Of a stretch of DNA of 21,868 bases, positions 1 through 6,356 are shown in pieces. The stretch comes from an uncultured Clostridia bacterium (GTDB lineage: Bacteria; Bacillota; Clostridia; Christensenellales; Borkfalkiaceae). A model generated the notes under the pieces. That model did not search any database. It was not told the origin of the DNA and was given only the letters and a program-made list of their open reading frames with translations. The translations under genes were made by a program, and so were the position numbers. The stretch's first letter is position 1; every line of letters starts with the position of its first letter. The stretch is taken from assembly GCA_904501795.1 (NCBI GenBank), contig CAJGCK010000015.1:1-21868 (forward strand), given 5' to 3'.

Positions 1-1
1 A

Positions 2-115
2 TATAATTTAACAAGACTAAATCTAGTATATAAAATGGCGGAAAAGATTGCCGACGGTTTAGAAAAATATTTTTTATCATTAAATAGCCCGTCAACAAGT
101 TATTTCGGGGCATAA
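2..115 (+). CDS. 3' end of a probable N-acetylmuramoyl-L-alanine amidase (partial)
   Basis: An open frame enters from the left edge and gives 37 residues before a TAA stop. The tail contains YKMAEKIADGLEKYF, which resembles the last helix of amidase_3 (CwlD/LytC-type) cell-wall amidases, where a Y-x-K-x-A-x-x-I-A-x-G-I-x-x-Y-F pattern is common. If that is right, the protein cleaves the amide bond between muramic acid and the stem peptide outside the cell. The zinc-binding and catalytic parts lie outside the window, so the family call rests only on this short tail. The gene converges on jag and is followed by repeat 123-166 and hairpin 171-201. Confidence 0.4.
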   Translation, partial: YNLTRLNLVYKMAEKIADGLEKYFLSLNSPSTSYFGA

Positions 116-122
116 AACAAAC

Positions 123-166
123 AAAAAAGCACGCTCTTTAAGGGCGTCACTCTTAGGGATTTTAAA
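123..166 (+). repeat. 3'UTR repeat, copy 1 (inverted partner of 1600-1639)
   Basis: Read on the plus strand this copy shares three blocks with the reverse complement of 1600-1639: AAAAAAGCACG, TTAAGGGCGT and CTTAGGGATTT. They differ by one 3-4 base indel and a few substitutions. TAAGGG can pair with CTCTTA (one G-U pair) to form a small hairpin, and the other copy makes the same hairpin with CCCTTA. In both copies the repeat sits between a stop codon and a strong terminator hairpin. Confidence 0.65.
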
Positions 167-170
167 CATT

Positions 171-201
171 AAAAAGAGTAGCAAATTTCTGCTACTCTTT
201 T
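171..201. terminator. Bidirectional intrinsic terminator
   Basis: GAGTAGCA (176-183) pairs with TGCTACTC (190-197) around a 6-base loop. It is flanked by an A-run on the left and TTTT on the right, so it can work in both directions. It would end the amidase transcript (+) and the lipoprotein transcript (-). Confidence 0.75.
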
Positions 202-237
202 CATTTTTGCTTTGCAAAAACACACGACTTTCATTTG

Positions 238-259
238 AAAGTATAGTGTGCTATACTTT
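238..259. other. Perfect 9-bp inverted repeat downstream of the lipoprotein gene
   Basis: AAAGTATAG and CTATACTTT are separated by TGTG. There is no U-run on the correct side in either direction, so it is not a standard terminator. It could be a 3'-end stabilising hairpin or a protein site. Confidence 0.4.
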
Positions 260-273
260 AACAAAAAATATAA

Positions 274-1269
274 TTACACGACATCAATAAGGGTTAAAGT
301 GTATTTACCTGGTGTTAAACCAAAAAATCTTTCAGTTACATTTTTGAATTTTTCACCTGGAGCTAATTGAGGTGTCCAAAATTCTCCCGAAGCTACAATA
401 TACCCATCTTCATCAAACAATTTATATCCCACATTACAATGATAACTAATATTATCATCATCGAGCATACCTCTATCACGTCTTTGACCAGCAATTGTTA
501 TCACCAATTCTACATTACCACTATATGATTCCTCAAAATAGTAATCGATTTGTGTTATTTTTATTGGCATAGAATTACCTAAAGAATCGTCCCTGATTTC
601 AATAGGCAAAGACGGTAATTTTAACGAACAATTATTGGTTAAATCTTTTTTTGGCAAATTACCATAAATAGATAGGCTAAACTCATCAAAATTAGCAGTG
701 TCCGTGTAAACCTTATAGTAGAATATTCCACTATCTGTTGCTCCTTCCTTTATCTGTGAAATAGGAATATGTATCGATGCTGCTATCCAAGATTTTCCAT
801 ATACATTAGACCAAGTTCCATAATCATTAGGATAAATATTCTTTGTTGAAGAATATACTATTTCATTGTTATTCTCTATTCTAAAATCAACCACAGCATT
901 AATTTTTAGTTCGTTTTCATATGCGTCAAGAAGAGAAAACAAAAAAATGAATTCTTTTGTTGTGTTTTCATAATGAATACTACGATTTGATATATATGCT
1001 ACATCATTAGTATAGTTATTATATTTTTTATTACATTCATCGCAATATCCATTGTCGTCGTAATCATAACAACCATATGCACTTTCAAATTCTTCCTTTA
1101 TTTGATTGCATTTTATACATTTATAAAATACTGTACCATCAGTAGAACAAGTAATAGTACCATCATAGTCATATTCCCAATGATGCTCACAATCATTAGC
1201 AGTATTATTACATCCGCAAAAATACAAACATAAAACAATAAAAAGTAAAATAGAAATAATTTTTTTCAT
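274..1269 (-). CDS. Secreted lipoprotein of unknown function with a Cys-rich N-terminal segment
   Basis: The start at 1269 has GGAGG at 1276-1280, seven bases upstream. An in-frame ATG at 1302 would lie inside the upstream terminator and has no ribosome site. The 331-aa product begins MKKIISILLFIVLCLYFCGC, a lipoprotein-type signal with the acceptor cysteine near residue 20; the lipobox is atypical (F-C-G-C). Next comes a Cys/His segment with CEHHW, CxxC (CIKC) and DDNGYCDEC, a pattern frequent in extracellular proteins of gut clostridia that may bind metal or be disulfide-bonded. The remaining ~230 residues look beta-rich, with alternating polar and hydrophobic strands and no motif I recognise. 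The gene reads as poorer in NCG codons than its neighbours and lies between inverted repeats, which suggests acquisition. A structured leader with a terminator precedes it, so expression probably needs read-through. Function unknown. Confidence 0.75.
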   Translation of the reverse strand: MKKIISILLFIVLCLYFCGCNNTANDCEHHWEYDYDGTITCSTDGTVFYKCIKCNQIKEEFESAYGCYDYDDNGYCDECNKKYNNYTNDVAYISNRSIHYENTTKEFIFLFSLLDAYENELKINAVVDFRIENNNEIVYSSTKNIYPNDYGTWSNVYGKSWIAASIHIPISQIKEGATDSGIFYYKVYTDTANFDEFSLSIYGNLPKKDLTNNCSLKLPSLPIEIRDDSLGNSMPIKITQIDYYFEESYSGNVELVITIAGQRRDRGMLDDDNISYHCNVGYKLFDEDGYIVASGEFWTPQLAPGEKFKNVTERFFGLTPGKYTLTLIDVV

Positions 1270-1287
1270 TTGTTTCCTCCGAAAAAT

Positions 1288-1318
1288 AAAAAAGTGCGCC
1301 AACCAAAGTTAACGCACC
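1288..1318 (-). terminator. Intrinsic terminator directly ahead of the lipoprotein ribosome site (attenuator-like)
   Basis: On the minus strand GUGCGUUAAC pairs with GUUGGCGCAC around a UUUG loop, a 10-bp stem including two G-U pairs, followed by six U (1293-1288). The G-U pairs become C-A mismatches on the other strand, which shows the RNA is made from the minus strand. Only seven bases separate the U-run from GGAGG of the lipoprotein gene. Confidence 0.75.
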
Positions 1319-1500
1319 GAAAAACGCAAACCCCGATTGTCGCCAAACAAATCGAAAATAGAAAAGGGATAAATCCTTTGTGTCCTAATCCGTGGAATTT
1401 GCGCTTTTACCAAATTCATATTAGATTAGGTTGCACGAAAAAAGATAGAATATCCCTTTAAAGAAAAAAATCCTCTCTCAAAATATTCGATTTGTTTGGC
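1288..1500 (-). ncRNA. Structured leader RNA or small RNA, unknown class (about 213 nt)
   Basis: The predicted transcript starts at G1500, seven bases past a consensus -10 box. Its first 15 bases (1500-1486) pair perfectly with 1356-1342. Nested inside are AAAGGGATA (1459-1451) with TATCCCTTT (1371-1363), CCTAATC (1430-1424) with GATTAGG (1390-1384), and GAATTTG (1417-1411) with CAAATTC (1401-1395), separated by large asymmetric internal loops. The rod is followed by a linker and the terminator at 1317-1294. CGCAAA in the inner hairpin can also pair with TTTGCG in the linker (1330-1325), a possible pseudoknot. GUGCAACC (1436-1429) can pair with the terminator's 3' arm with a 3-base bulge, a possible antiterminator. 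I saw no conserved core of a common riboswitch or T-box. It could be a cis-acting leader for the lipoprotein gene or a free RNA with a 6S-like rod shape. Confidence 0.6.
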
Positions 1501-1506
1501 ATAATT

Positions 1507-1535
1507 ATTATAGCATATATGAATTATTTTATCAA
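1507..1535 (-). promoter_or_regulatory. Strong sigma-A promoter for the structured RNA
   Basis: On the minus strand TTGATA (1535-1530) and TATAAT (1512-1507) are separated by exactly 17 bases, and TG at -15/-14 gives an extended -10 (TGCTATAAT). The predicted start at 1500 coincides with the first paired base of the RNA. Confidence 0.8.
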
Positions 1536-1556
1536 GTGGTTTTGTGTGGGAAAAGA

Positions 1557-1585
1557 AAAACTCGACTTTTCATAAGTCGAGTTTT
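1557..1585. terminator. Bidirectional intrinsic terminator downstream of jag
   Basis: AAAACTCGACTT (1557-1568) pairs with AAGTCGAGTTTT (1574-1585) around a 5-base loop, with A- and T-runs forming the outer stem. It would end the rpmH-to-jag transcript, and it lies just upstream of the promoter at 1507-1535. Confidence 0.8.
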
Positions 1586-1599
1586 ATAAGTTATTTAAT

Positions 1600-1639
1600 T
1601 TAAATCCCTAAGGGAAACGCCCTTAACCGTGCTTTTTTT
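1600..1639 (-). repeat. 3'UTR repeat, copy 2 (inverted partner of 123-166)
   Basis: On the minus strand, between the jag stop and its terminator, this reads AAAAAAAGCACG, then TTAAGGGCGT, then CCTTAGGGATTT. TAAGGG pairs with CCCTTA as a 6-bp hairpin. It has the same order and position relative to gene and terminator as copy 1, in opposite orientation. Confidence 0.65.
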
Positions 1640-1653
1640 ATATTAATTTTTTA

Positions 1654-2466
1654 TTAGTCGTTTTTCAAACTGTTTCCAAGGTATGTTCCAAAGATAGACG
1701 GCGTTTTTCTTTTTTCACCTGATGCTTCCTTTTTCTTATCCTTAAAACCTCTGTTTTTACGGTTTCCTCCCTTTTTGTCGCCACGGAAACCATCTTTCCT
1801 ACCAGAACGTTTTTCGCTATTTCTACCTGCATTGTAGGGGGTAGAGTTTTCATCTTTATCAAAAGGAACTACTACTACGTATCTATTGGGGTCTTTGCCT
1901 TCGCTTTTCGTTGTAACCGTCTTGCTTTCGGCAAGGGCGGTGTGAATAATTCGTCTTTCAAACGGTGACATAGGCTCTAAAATAACTTCTCTTCTCATTT
2001 CAGTTGCTTTGTCTTCAAGTTTGTGAGCAAGCGTAATAAGTGTTTCTTCTCTGCGATTTCTATAATTTTCGCAATCTACGAATATTTTTTTGTACTCTTT
2101 TTTATCGATATTAGCAACCGCTCCCGCAAGTGTTTGAAGAGCATCTAACACTTCTCCGCGGTGGCCTATTACTTCCGAAGACGATTCCGCAACCAAAGTT
2201 ATCGTGGTTTTACCGTTGTCATCTTCATTTAAGGTTGCTTTGACGGTCATATCCATCATATCAACGATTTTTTGAACGAAATCTCTCGCTCTTTCTTCTC
2301 CGGTCAATTTCTTTTCCATATTAACCGTTGCTTTGCCTTTAAGTTTACCAAATAGTCCTTTGGTCGGTTGATTAATAATTTCAATTTCTACTTGTTCTTG
2401 TGAAAGACCAAAATAGTTTAAGCCTTCTTGTATGGCTTCTTCAACCGTTTTGCCTGAAAATTCCAT
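1654..2466 (-). CDS. jag: Jag/KhpB-type RNA-binding protein
   Basis: A 270-aa cytoplasmic RNA-binding protein found next to yidC in most Firmicutes. Family members pair with KhpA and influence cell elongation and small-RNA metabolism. Residues 1-48 are the Jag_N domain, with KTVEEAIQEGL and TKGLFGKLKGKA. Residues about 80-135 are a KH domain with GHRGEVLDAL (101-110) as the nucleic-acid loop. Residues about 135-202 are the R3H domain, with R171-x3-H175 and the PNRYVVVVPF end. The tail from about 205 is a low-complexity, Lys/Arg/Gly-rich extension that may add non-specific RNA binding. ATG at 2466 is preceded by AGGAGG. Only 25 bases separate it from yidC, so it is the last gene of the rpmH operon. 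The mnmE gene that often follows is replaced here by the accessory patch. Confidence 0.93.
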   Translation of the reverse strand: MEFSGKTVEEAIQEGLNYFGLSQEQVEIEIINQPTKGLFGKLKGKATVNMEKKLTGEERARDFVQKIVDMMDMTVKATLNEDDNGKTTITLVAESSSEVIGHRGEVLDALQTLAGAVANIDKKEYKKIFVDCENYRNRREETLITLAHKLEDKATEMRREVILEPMSPFERRIIHTALAESKTVTTKSEGKDPNRYVVVVPFDKDENSTPYNAGRNSEKRSGRKDGFRGDKKGGNRKNRGFKDKKKEASGEKRKTPSIFGTYLGNSLKND

Positions 2467-2491
2467 TTATACCTCCTGCGATATTCGCTTA

Positions 2492-3997
2492 TTATTTAAG
2501 TCTACCTCTTACACGCTTAGGATTGACACTACCAGTTATGAAATCACCCTTAACGTTTTCCTTTTCCTTATTCTTCTTCGTTTTTTCTTTGCTTTTTGCT
2601 ATTTCTTCTTCAGTAGGCTCGTGAACTCTACCCCTTATCGTTTCAGGGGTGTTATTTTTAATTTCTTTTTTAAACTTTTTATCTGCTATCCAGTTTATTA
2701 ATAAAGTGGTTAGTATACCGATTACTTGACTTATAATCATATATATAGAGAACGCCGCAGTGTATAAGAAAGCGAATACCGCCATCATAATCGGCATAAG
2801 CCACATCATCATTTTTTGTGTTTTAGCGCCTTGCCCGTCCACCGTTTGTAGTTCCATTTGTGCCTTTTGCGATTTATTCATTATAAACTGCGATAAAAAC
2901 GATACTACCGCGGTTAAAATTGCTAGAATATAGTAACCGTTCGGTGCCGTTTTTTCAAACTCTAGTTTTGCTACTAAATTTTTATAGTTAGCCTCGGTCA
3001 TTCCTTGTCCGGTCTTTTCTGCAGAAATATCATATTTATACGTGTTTTTAAACGCTTCCCAGTCGCTTAAAACGGAGTGTGCGGTAGGACTATCGGTAAC
3101 CCATATATTTTTAACCCACAAAAAATTACTATTTATAGACCTAAACGTTTCAGCACTTTTATCTTGGCATATTTCTTGTAAAAAAGCGATCGCTTCTTCA
3201 TCAGTCGTACCTGCAAAACTTTCAGGTTGACCATCTCTAATAACGGTTAAATTATTATTTACGGCACTTTTAAATGCTTGGTCACCAACTAAGTTATTAG
3301 GTATAATACTGCATCTAAGCGGACTTGCTATTCCGTTGTTATAATCGAAAGTAAATTTTGAATATCCATTTTCGTTATAAATAGAGTATTTAACGTTAGA
3401 ACCGTCGTCTTCTTTTTCTAGTAAATAAACAATACCGTTAGATTCATATTCATTATTAATTTTTTGTTGAACTTCGTTTTCATAAACGTTAACAATTTTT
3501 TCATAATTAAACTCATAAACACCATCTTTTAACGTGATTAAATCGTCGTCGTGTTTTATACCTTCGTAAATAACGGCGTTATAAGATTTGCTCATATTAT
3601 AAAAATATTCTCTATTTTGGTATTCAGAATAAGCGGTAAACGCGTTTATAGAAACTATAAAAATAACTAAGGTAATAATAGTCGGCAAGCACGCTCCCCA
3701 CATAGAATACCCGTTCTTTTTATAGAGATTCATCATTTTTTGGTTATATAATTGTTTATCGTTAGCGTATTGTTTTTGAAGTTTTTCAAGTTCTGGGCGC
3801 ATTTGTTCCATTTTAAGAGAATTTTTACGCATAGAAAACCTTGACATAAAATCAAACGGTAATGTTATAAGTTTTAACAATACGGTAAATAAAATAACAC
3901 CTACAGCGATAGATGAACTTATTTGAATAAGCCATTTAATAATTTCAATTAAAAAGTTGCCACCTGTTGACGGGGGCGCGAAATAAATTATTTCCAT
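2492..3997 (-). CDS. yidC: YidC/SpoIIIJ membrane protein insertase with a large extracytoplasmic insertion
   Basis: Inserts and folds membrane proteins, alone or with SecYEG. The 501 residues compare with about 260-290 in usual Gram-positive YidC. A hydrophobic helix at about 15-45 ends in LLKLITLPF; where YidC proteins normally have the conserved membrane-buried Arg, this one has Lys42. The coiled cytoplasmic hairpin (about 55-95, with MRPELEKLQKQY) and GACLPTIITLVIF helix follow. About 170 extra polar residues (about 125-293) then precede FLWVKNIWVTDSP, the usual outer-loop motif. The last helices lie at about 355-450, followed by a basic tail of about 50 residues, as in YidC forms that touch the ribosome. 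There is no lipoprotein signal. It starts 2 bases after the yidD stop with only a weak ribosome site, so it is probably translationally coupled. Confidence 0.93.
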   Translation of the reverse strand: MEIIYFAPPSTGGNFLIEIIKWLIQISSSIAVGVILFTVLLKLITLPFDFMSRFSMRKNSLKMEQMRPELEKLQKQYANDKQLYNQKMMNLYKKNGYSMWGACLPTIITLVIFIVSINAFTAYSEYQNREYFYNMSKSYNAVIYEGIKHDDDLITLKDGVYEFNYEKIVNVYENEVQQKINNEYESNGIVYLLEKEDDGSNVKYSIYNENGYSKFTFDYNNGIASPLRCSIIPNNLVGDQAFKSAVNNNLTVIRDGQPESFAGTTDEEAIAFLQEICQDKSAETFRSINSNFLWVKNIWVTDSPTAHSVLSDWEAFKNTYKYDISAEKTGQGMTEANYKNLVAKLEFEKTAPNGYYILAILTAVVSFLSQFIMNKSQKAQMELQTVDGQGAKTQKMMMWLMPIMMAVFAFLYTAAFSIYMIISQVIGILTTLLINWIADKKFKKEIKNNTPETIRGRVHEPTEEEIAKSKEKTKKNKEKENVKGDFITGSVNPKRVRGRLK

Positions 3998-3998
3998 T

Positions 3999-4238
3999 TT
4001 AATAAACCCATTTTAAAATACTTTTTTTATCCGGAACTTTGTCAAGTCCACCTTTTGCCCAGGGCGTACACCTTAAAATTCTTAAAGTTCCCAAGAAAAC
4101 ACCAATGAAAAAACCTCTCTTAATAATTGCTTCTAGCATATATTGAGAGCATGATGGAATAAACATACAAGTTTTTTTTGATAAATATTTTTGGTAAAAC
4201 CTAATAAGTTTTACCCCTAAAAATTGTAAAACGTTCAT
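3999..4238 (-). CDS. yidD: YidD, membrane protein insertion efficiency factor
   Basis: A 79-aa membrane-associated partner of YidC. The family signature is clear: IRFYQKYLS, then IPSCSQYMLEAIIKRG, then LRILRCTPWAKGGLDKVP, with the invariant Cys pair and RC-P-GG-D-VP end. The start codon directly abuts the rnpA stop, so translation is likely coupled. Order rnpA-yidD-yidC is the standard bacterial arrangement. Confidence 0.95.
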   Translation of the reverse strand: MNVLQFLGVKLIRFYQKYLSKKTCMFIPSCSQYMLEAIIKRGFFIGVFLGTLRILRCTPWAKGGLDKVPDKKSILKWVY

Positions 4239-4568
4239 TTATAAAACCCGCAATTTTTTAAATAAATATTCCATATCAGATTTAAAAACTTCTAAAGATA
4301 ATTCACCGTCTACTTTCGGTATAAAAACAAAAAAGAAGTTTTGCCTTAAAATATCGGGCATAAAACTTCTAAAAGATTCTCTTAATAACCTTTTTATTTT
4401 GTTTCTTTTAACGCTTCCGCCATGTTTTTTACTAACGGCGTATCCAACTTTTATGTCGTTTGCTTCTAAATATACCATACTTAAATTAGAAGCAAACATC
4501 CTTTTACCCTTTTTAAAAACTAAATTAAAATCTTTTTCGCTTTTTAATCTAAAATCCAATTTTTTCAC
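4239..4568 (-). CDS. rnpA: Ribonuclease P protein component
   Basis: The 109-aa protein subunit that helps the RNase P RNA cut 5' leaders from pre-tRNA. The core motif HGGSVKRNKIKRLLRESFR (about 50-68) carries the basic RNR-type helix that binds RNA. The N-terminal KKLDFRLKSEKDFNLVFKKGKR matches the family. It uses a GTG start at 4568, 12 bases after the rpmH stop. The usual Val/Ala segment before the RN motif is here GGSVKRN, a minor variation. Confidence 0.95.
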   Translation of the reverse strand: MKKLDFRLKSEKDFNLVFKKGKRMFASNLSMVYLEANDIKVGYAVSKKHGGSVKRNKIKRLLRESFRSFMPDILRQNFFFVFIPKVDGELSLEVFKSDMEYLFKKLRVL

Positions 4569-4580
4569 AAATAACTTTTT

Positions 4581-4715
4581 TTACGCCGAAATTTTATGGC
4601 GACCTTTATTACGACGTCTTTTCAAAACGTTACGACCGTTATGAGTTTTCATTCTTTGTCTAAATCCGTGTACTTTGCTTCTTTGTCTTTTTTTAGGTTG
4701 ATACGTTTGTTTCAT
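4581..4715 (-). CDS. rpmH: Large ribosomal subunit protein bL34
   Basis: A 44-residue basic protein beginning MKQTYQPKKRQRSKVHGF, with RQRMKTHNGRNVLKRRRNKGR and ending HKISA, the L34 signature at the normal length. ATG at 4715 has GGAG nine bases upstream. It is the first gene after promoter 4762-4790 and heads the rnpA-yidD-yidC-jag operon. It is a component of the 50S subunit exit-tunnel region. Confidence 0.97.
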   Translation of the reverse strand: MKQTYQPKKRQRSKVHGFRQRMKTHNGRNVLKRRRNKGRHKISA

Positions 4716-4761
4716 TATAATTTCTCCTTAACCTTGCTGTATTTTTTATTTTTGCTATATT

Positions 4762-4790
4762 ATTGTATAGATTTTTATCTTTTTTGTCAA
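4762..4790 (-). promoter_or_regulatory. Sigma-A promoter of the rpmH operon
   Basis: TTGACA (4790-4785) and TACAAT (4767-4762) are 17 bases apart on the minus strand. The box begins six bases before the dnaN stop codon region ends, so this promoter sits just downstream of dnaN. No terminator is visible between dnaN and rpmH, so some read-through is likely. Confidence 0.75.
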
Positions 4791-4795
4791 TTAAA

Positions 4796-5896
4796 TTAAC
4801 CGTTTATTCTAACTGGTAATACTAAATATAAGAATTCTTCGTCACTAACCGGCTTTAATACGCACGGATCAATATGAGAATTTAAGTTTATACTAACGAA
4901 ATCTTCATCAATAACCTTAAAGAAATCTACTAAATATTTTCCATTAAAAGCGATAGTTAAATCTTTTCCATCAAGGTTGATATTAACGTTTTCAGTAACA
5001 AAACCTATTTCAGATTTAGCAGAAACAGTCATAACCGATTCTTTAATATCGAATTTAACTATATTATATCTATCGTTTTTAGCAACTATAGAAGCTCTTT
5101 CTATACTGTTTAATAAAAGTTGTTTATTTACTATTACTTTATTTTCAAAAGAAGTAGGTAAAATATGGTTGTATTTTACGAATTCACCTTCTATAAGTCT
5201 TGAAATAAGCGCCGTATTTTCAAATTGAACGTATAAACTATTGCTTTGAAGTATAATCTTTATATTTTGGTCTTCTTTATCTAAAAGTCTTGTAATTTCA
5301 AGCAACGTTCTCGATGGAATAACCGCGTTAAAATTCCCACTTGCTTCAATATTTTTCTTAACCACGGACATTCTAAACCCGTCTAAAGCAACAACAGATA
5401 ACGTTCCGTCTATAATTTCAAATAAACAACCTTTTAATATAGGTCTACTATCGTCTGCTGAAGTTGCAAAAACTACTCTATCAATAATCTTTTTAAATTC
5501 CGACTGTTTAAGAGATAAATATTCGCCGTCTTCATTTTTTTCTATTACAGGAAAGGATTCCGTTGGGAAAACTTGCATTTCACTCTCAGAATCAGAGTAT
5601 CTTATTTGTAAATTTCCTTCGTTTAATCTGCAAAGTTCAACTTGTTCTTTTTCTAATTTTTTAACAAATTCAACGAAATATTTACCAACGACAACCGTTT
5701 CACCTTCCATTAAAACGTCTGCTTTAATTTTTCTTTCAATCGTTAGTTCCATATCGGTAGCAATCAAGGTAAGGAAGTCGCCTGACGCTATTAATTTAAT
5801 ACCTTCTAAAACGGGATTAGTAGATTTAACACTAAGCGCTTTGCTTACTTTAAGCACTGCATCAGATAAATCAAGACCATCACAAATAAGTTTCAT
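4796..5896 (-). CDS. dnaN: DNA polymerase III beta subunit (sliding clamp)
   Basis: The 366-aa clamp subunit; the dimer encircles DNA and holds PolC/DnaE, MutS and other partners. Length and features match the family: KVSKALSVKSTNPVLEGIKL near the N terminus, FPVIEK mid-first domain, DSRPILKGCLFE, DGFRMSVVKK, SRTLLEI, FNGKYLVDF, and the C-terminal LVLPVR. The start at 5896 has GGAG upstream. dnaN is co-oriented with rpmH and only 80 bases from it. In most Firmicutes dnaA precedes dnaN and the pair points away from rpmH, so this is a rearranged origin region. Confidence 0.96.
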   Translation of the reverse strand: MKLICDGLDLSDAVLKVSKALSVKSTNPVLEGIKLIASGDFLTLIATDMELTIERKIKADVLMEGETVVVGKYFVEFVKKLEKEQVELCRLNEGNLQIRYSDSESEMQVFPTESFPVIEKNEDGEYLSLKQSEFKKIIDRVVFATSADDSRPILKGCLFEIIDGTLSVVALDGFRMSVVKKNIEASGNFNAVIPSRTLLEITRLLDKEDQNIKIILQSNSLYVQFENTALISRLIEGEFVKYNHILPTSFENKVIVNKQLLLNSIERASIVAKNDRYNIVKFDIKESVMTVSAKSEIGFVTENVNINLDGKDLTIAFNGKYLVDFFKVIDEDFVSINLNSHIDPCVLKPVSDEEFLYLVLPVRING

Positions 5897-5928
5897 ACAA
5901 ATCTCCTACGTATAGCAATATATAATAT

Positions 5929-5957
5929 ATTATATATTATATAAACTCAAAAATCAA
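5929..5957 (-). promoter_or_regulatory. Sigma-A promoter of dnaN
   Basis: TTGATT (5957-5952) and TATAAT (5934-5929) are 17 bases apart on the minus strand, 33 bases before the start codon. The region is very AT-rich and has other TATAAT-like strings, so the exact start is uncertain. Confidence 0.6.
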
Positions 5958-6002
5958 GGACTTTTACCTTTTTTTGAATTCATTTTTTATCATCTTATAT
6001 AT

Positions 6003-6300
6003 CCCTTTGATTGAATGATTATTTATTATTTATTTTTTAAAATAGTAGTATATATTAGTAGTAAAGTTGTGTAAATGTTGAAAAGTATAAATACTGTAAT
6101 AAAATACTGTCTTTTATAACGTGGACAAACTGTTGAATTAACTGTTAATATAGTTTTAGTTTGTTAACAAAGTATTTATTAAAAAATAGTGGGTAAAATT
6201 ATTAACGAATTAAAAATTTTTTATGCGAATAAAATTAAAAATATTAAGTTATCAACAATAGTTGTTAACAATGTTAAAAAGTTAAAAGTTGATAAAAAAA
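6003..6300. other. Candidate replication origin (oriC)
   Basis: Lies in the 460-base gene-free gap between divergent dnaN and rsmG. DnaA-box-like 9-mers are TTATCAACA (6249-6257, one mismatch to TTATCCACA), AGTTGATAA (6287-6295, opposite strand), TGTTGAAAA (6076-6084) and TGTTGAATT (6131-6139). Two identical TTGTTAACAA palindromes lie at 6161-6170 and 6262-6271. TAGTAGTA occurs at 6043-6050 and again at 6056-6063. Read 3'-5' away from the box at 6076 these are GAT triplets, the layout of a DnaA-trio unwinding element. No perfect TTATCCACA box was seen, so the call relies on context (dnaN, rpmH cluster, divergent transcription). Confidence 0.5.
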
Positions 6301-6303
6301 TAA

Positions 6304-6332
6304 TTGTTAATTAACAAAAAATATGTTATACT
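6304..6332 (+). promoter_or_regulatory. Sigma-A promoter of rsmG
   Basis: TTGTTA (6304-6309) and TATACT (6327-6332) are 17 bases apart, 24 bases before the rsmG start codon. The -35 overlaps an inverted repeat TTGTTAATTAACAA (6304-6317). Confidence 0.6.
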
Positions 6333-6356
6333 TAAACTACTAAGGTTATTAAAAAT

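Noticed and set aside
1270..1302. Upstream ATG at 1302 extending the lipoprotein by 11 residues
   Set aside because: The extension would be encoded inside the terminator stem, spoils the signal peptide N terminus, and lacks a ribosome site; the ATG at 1269 has GGAGG.
1270..1461. 63-codon plus-strand ORF
   Set aside because: It lies wholly on the antisense of the structured leader RNA and terminator, has no convincing ribosome site, and its frame is explained by the inverted repeats.
1342..1500. Integron attC site (ends GCCAAAC and GTTTGGC resemble core sites)
   Set aside because: The core sequences break the RYYYAAC/GTTRRRY rule at one position on each side, no integrase is present, and the promoter and terminator fit a transcribed RNA better.
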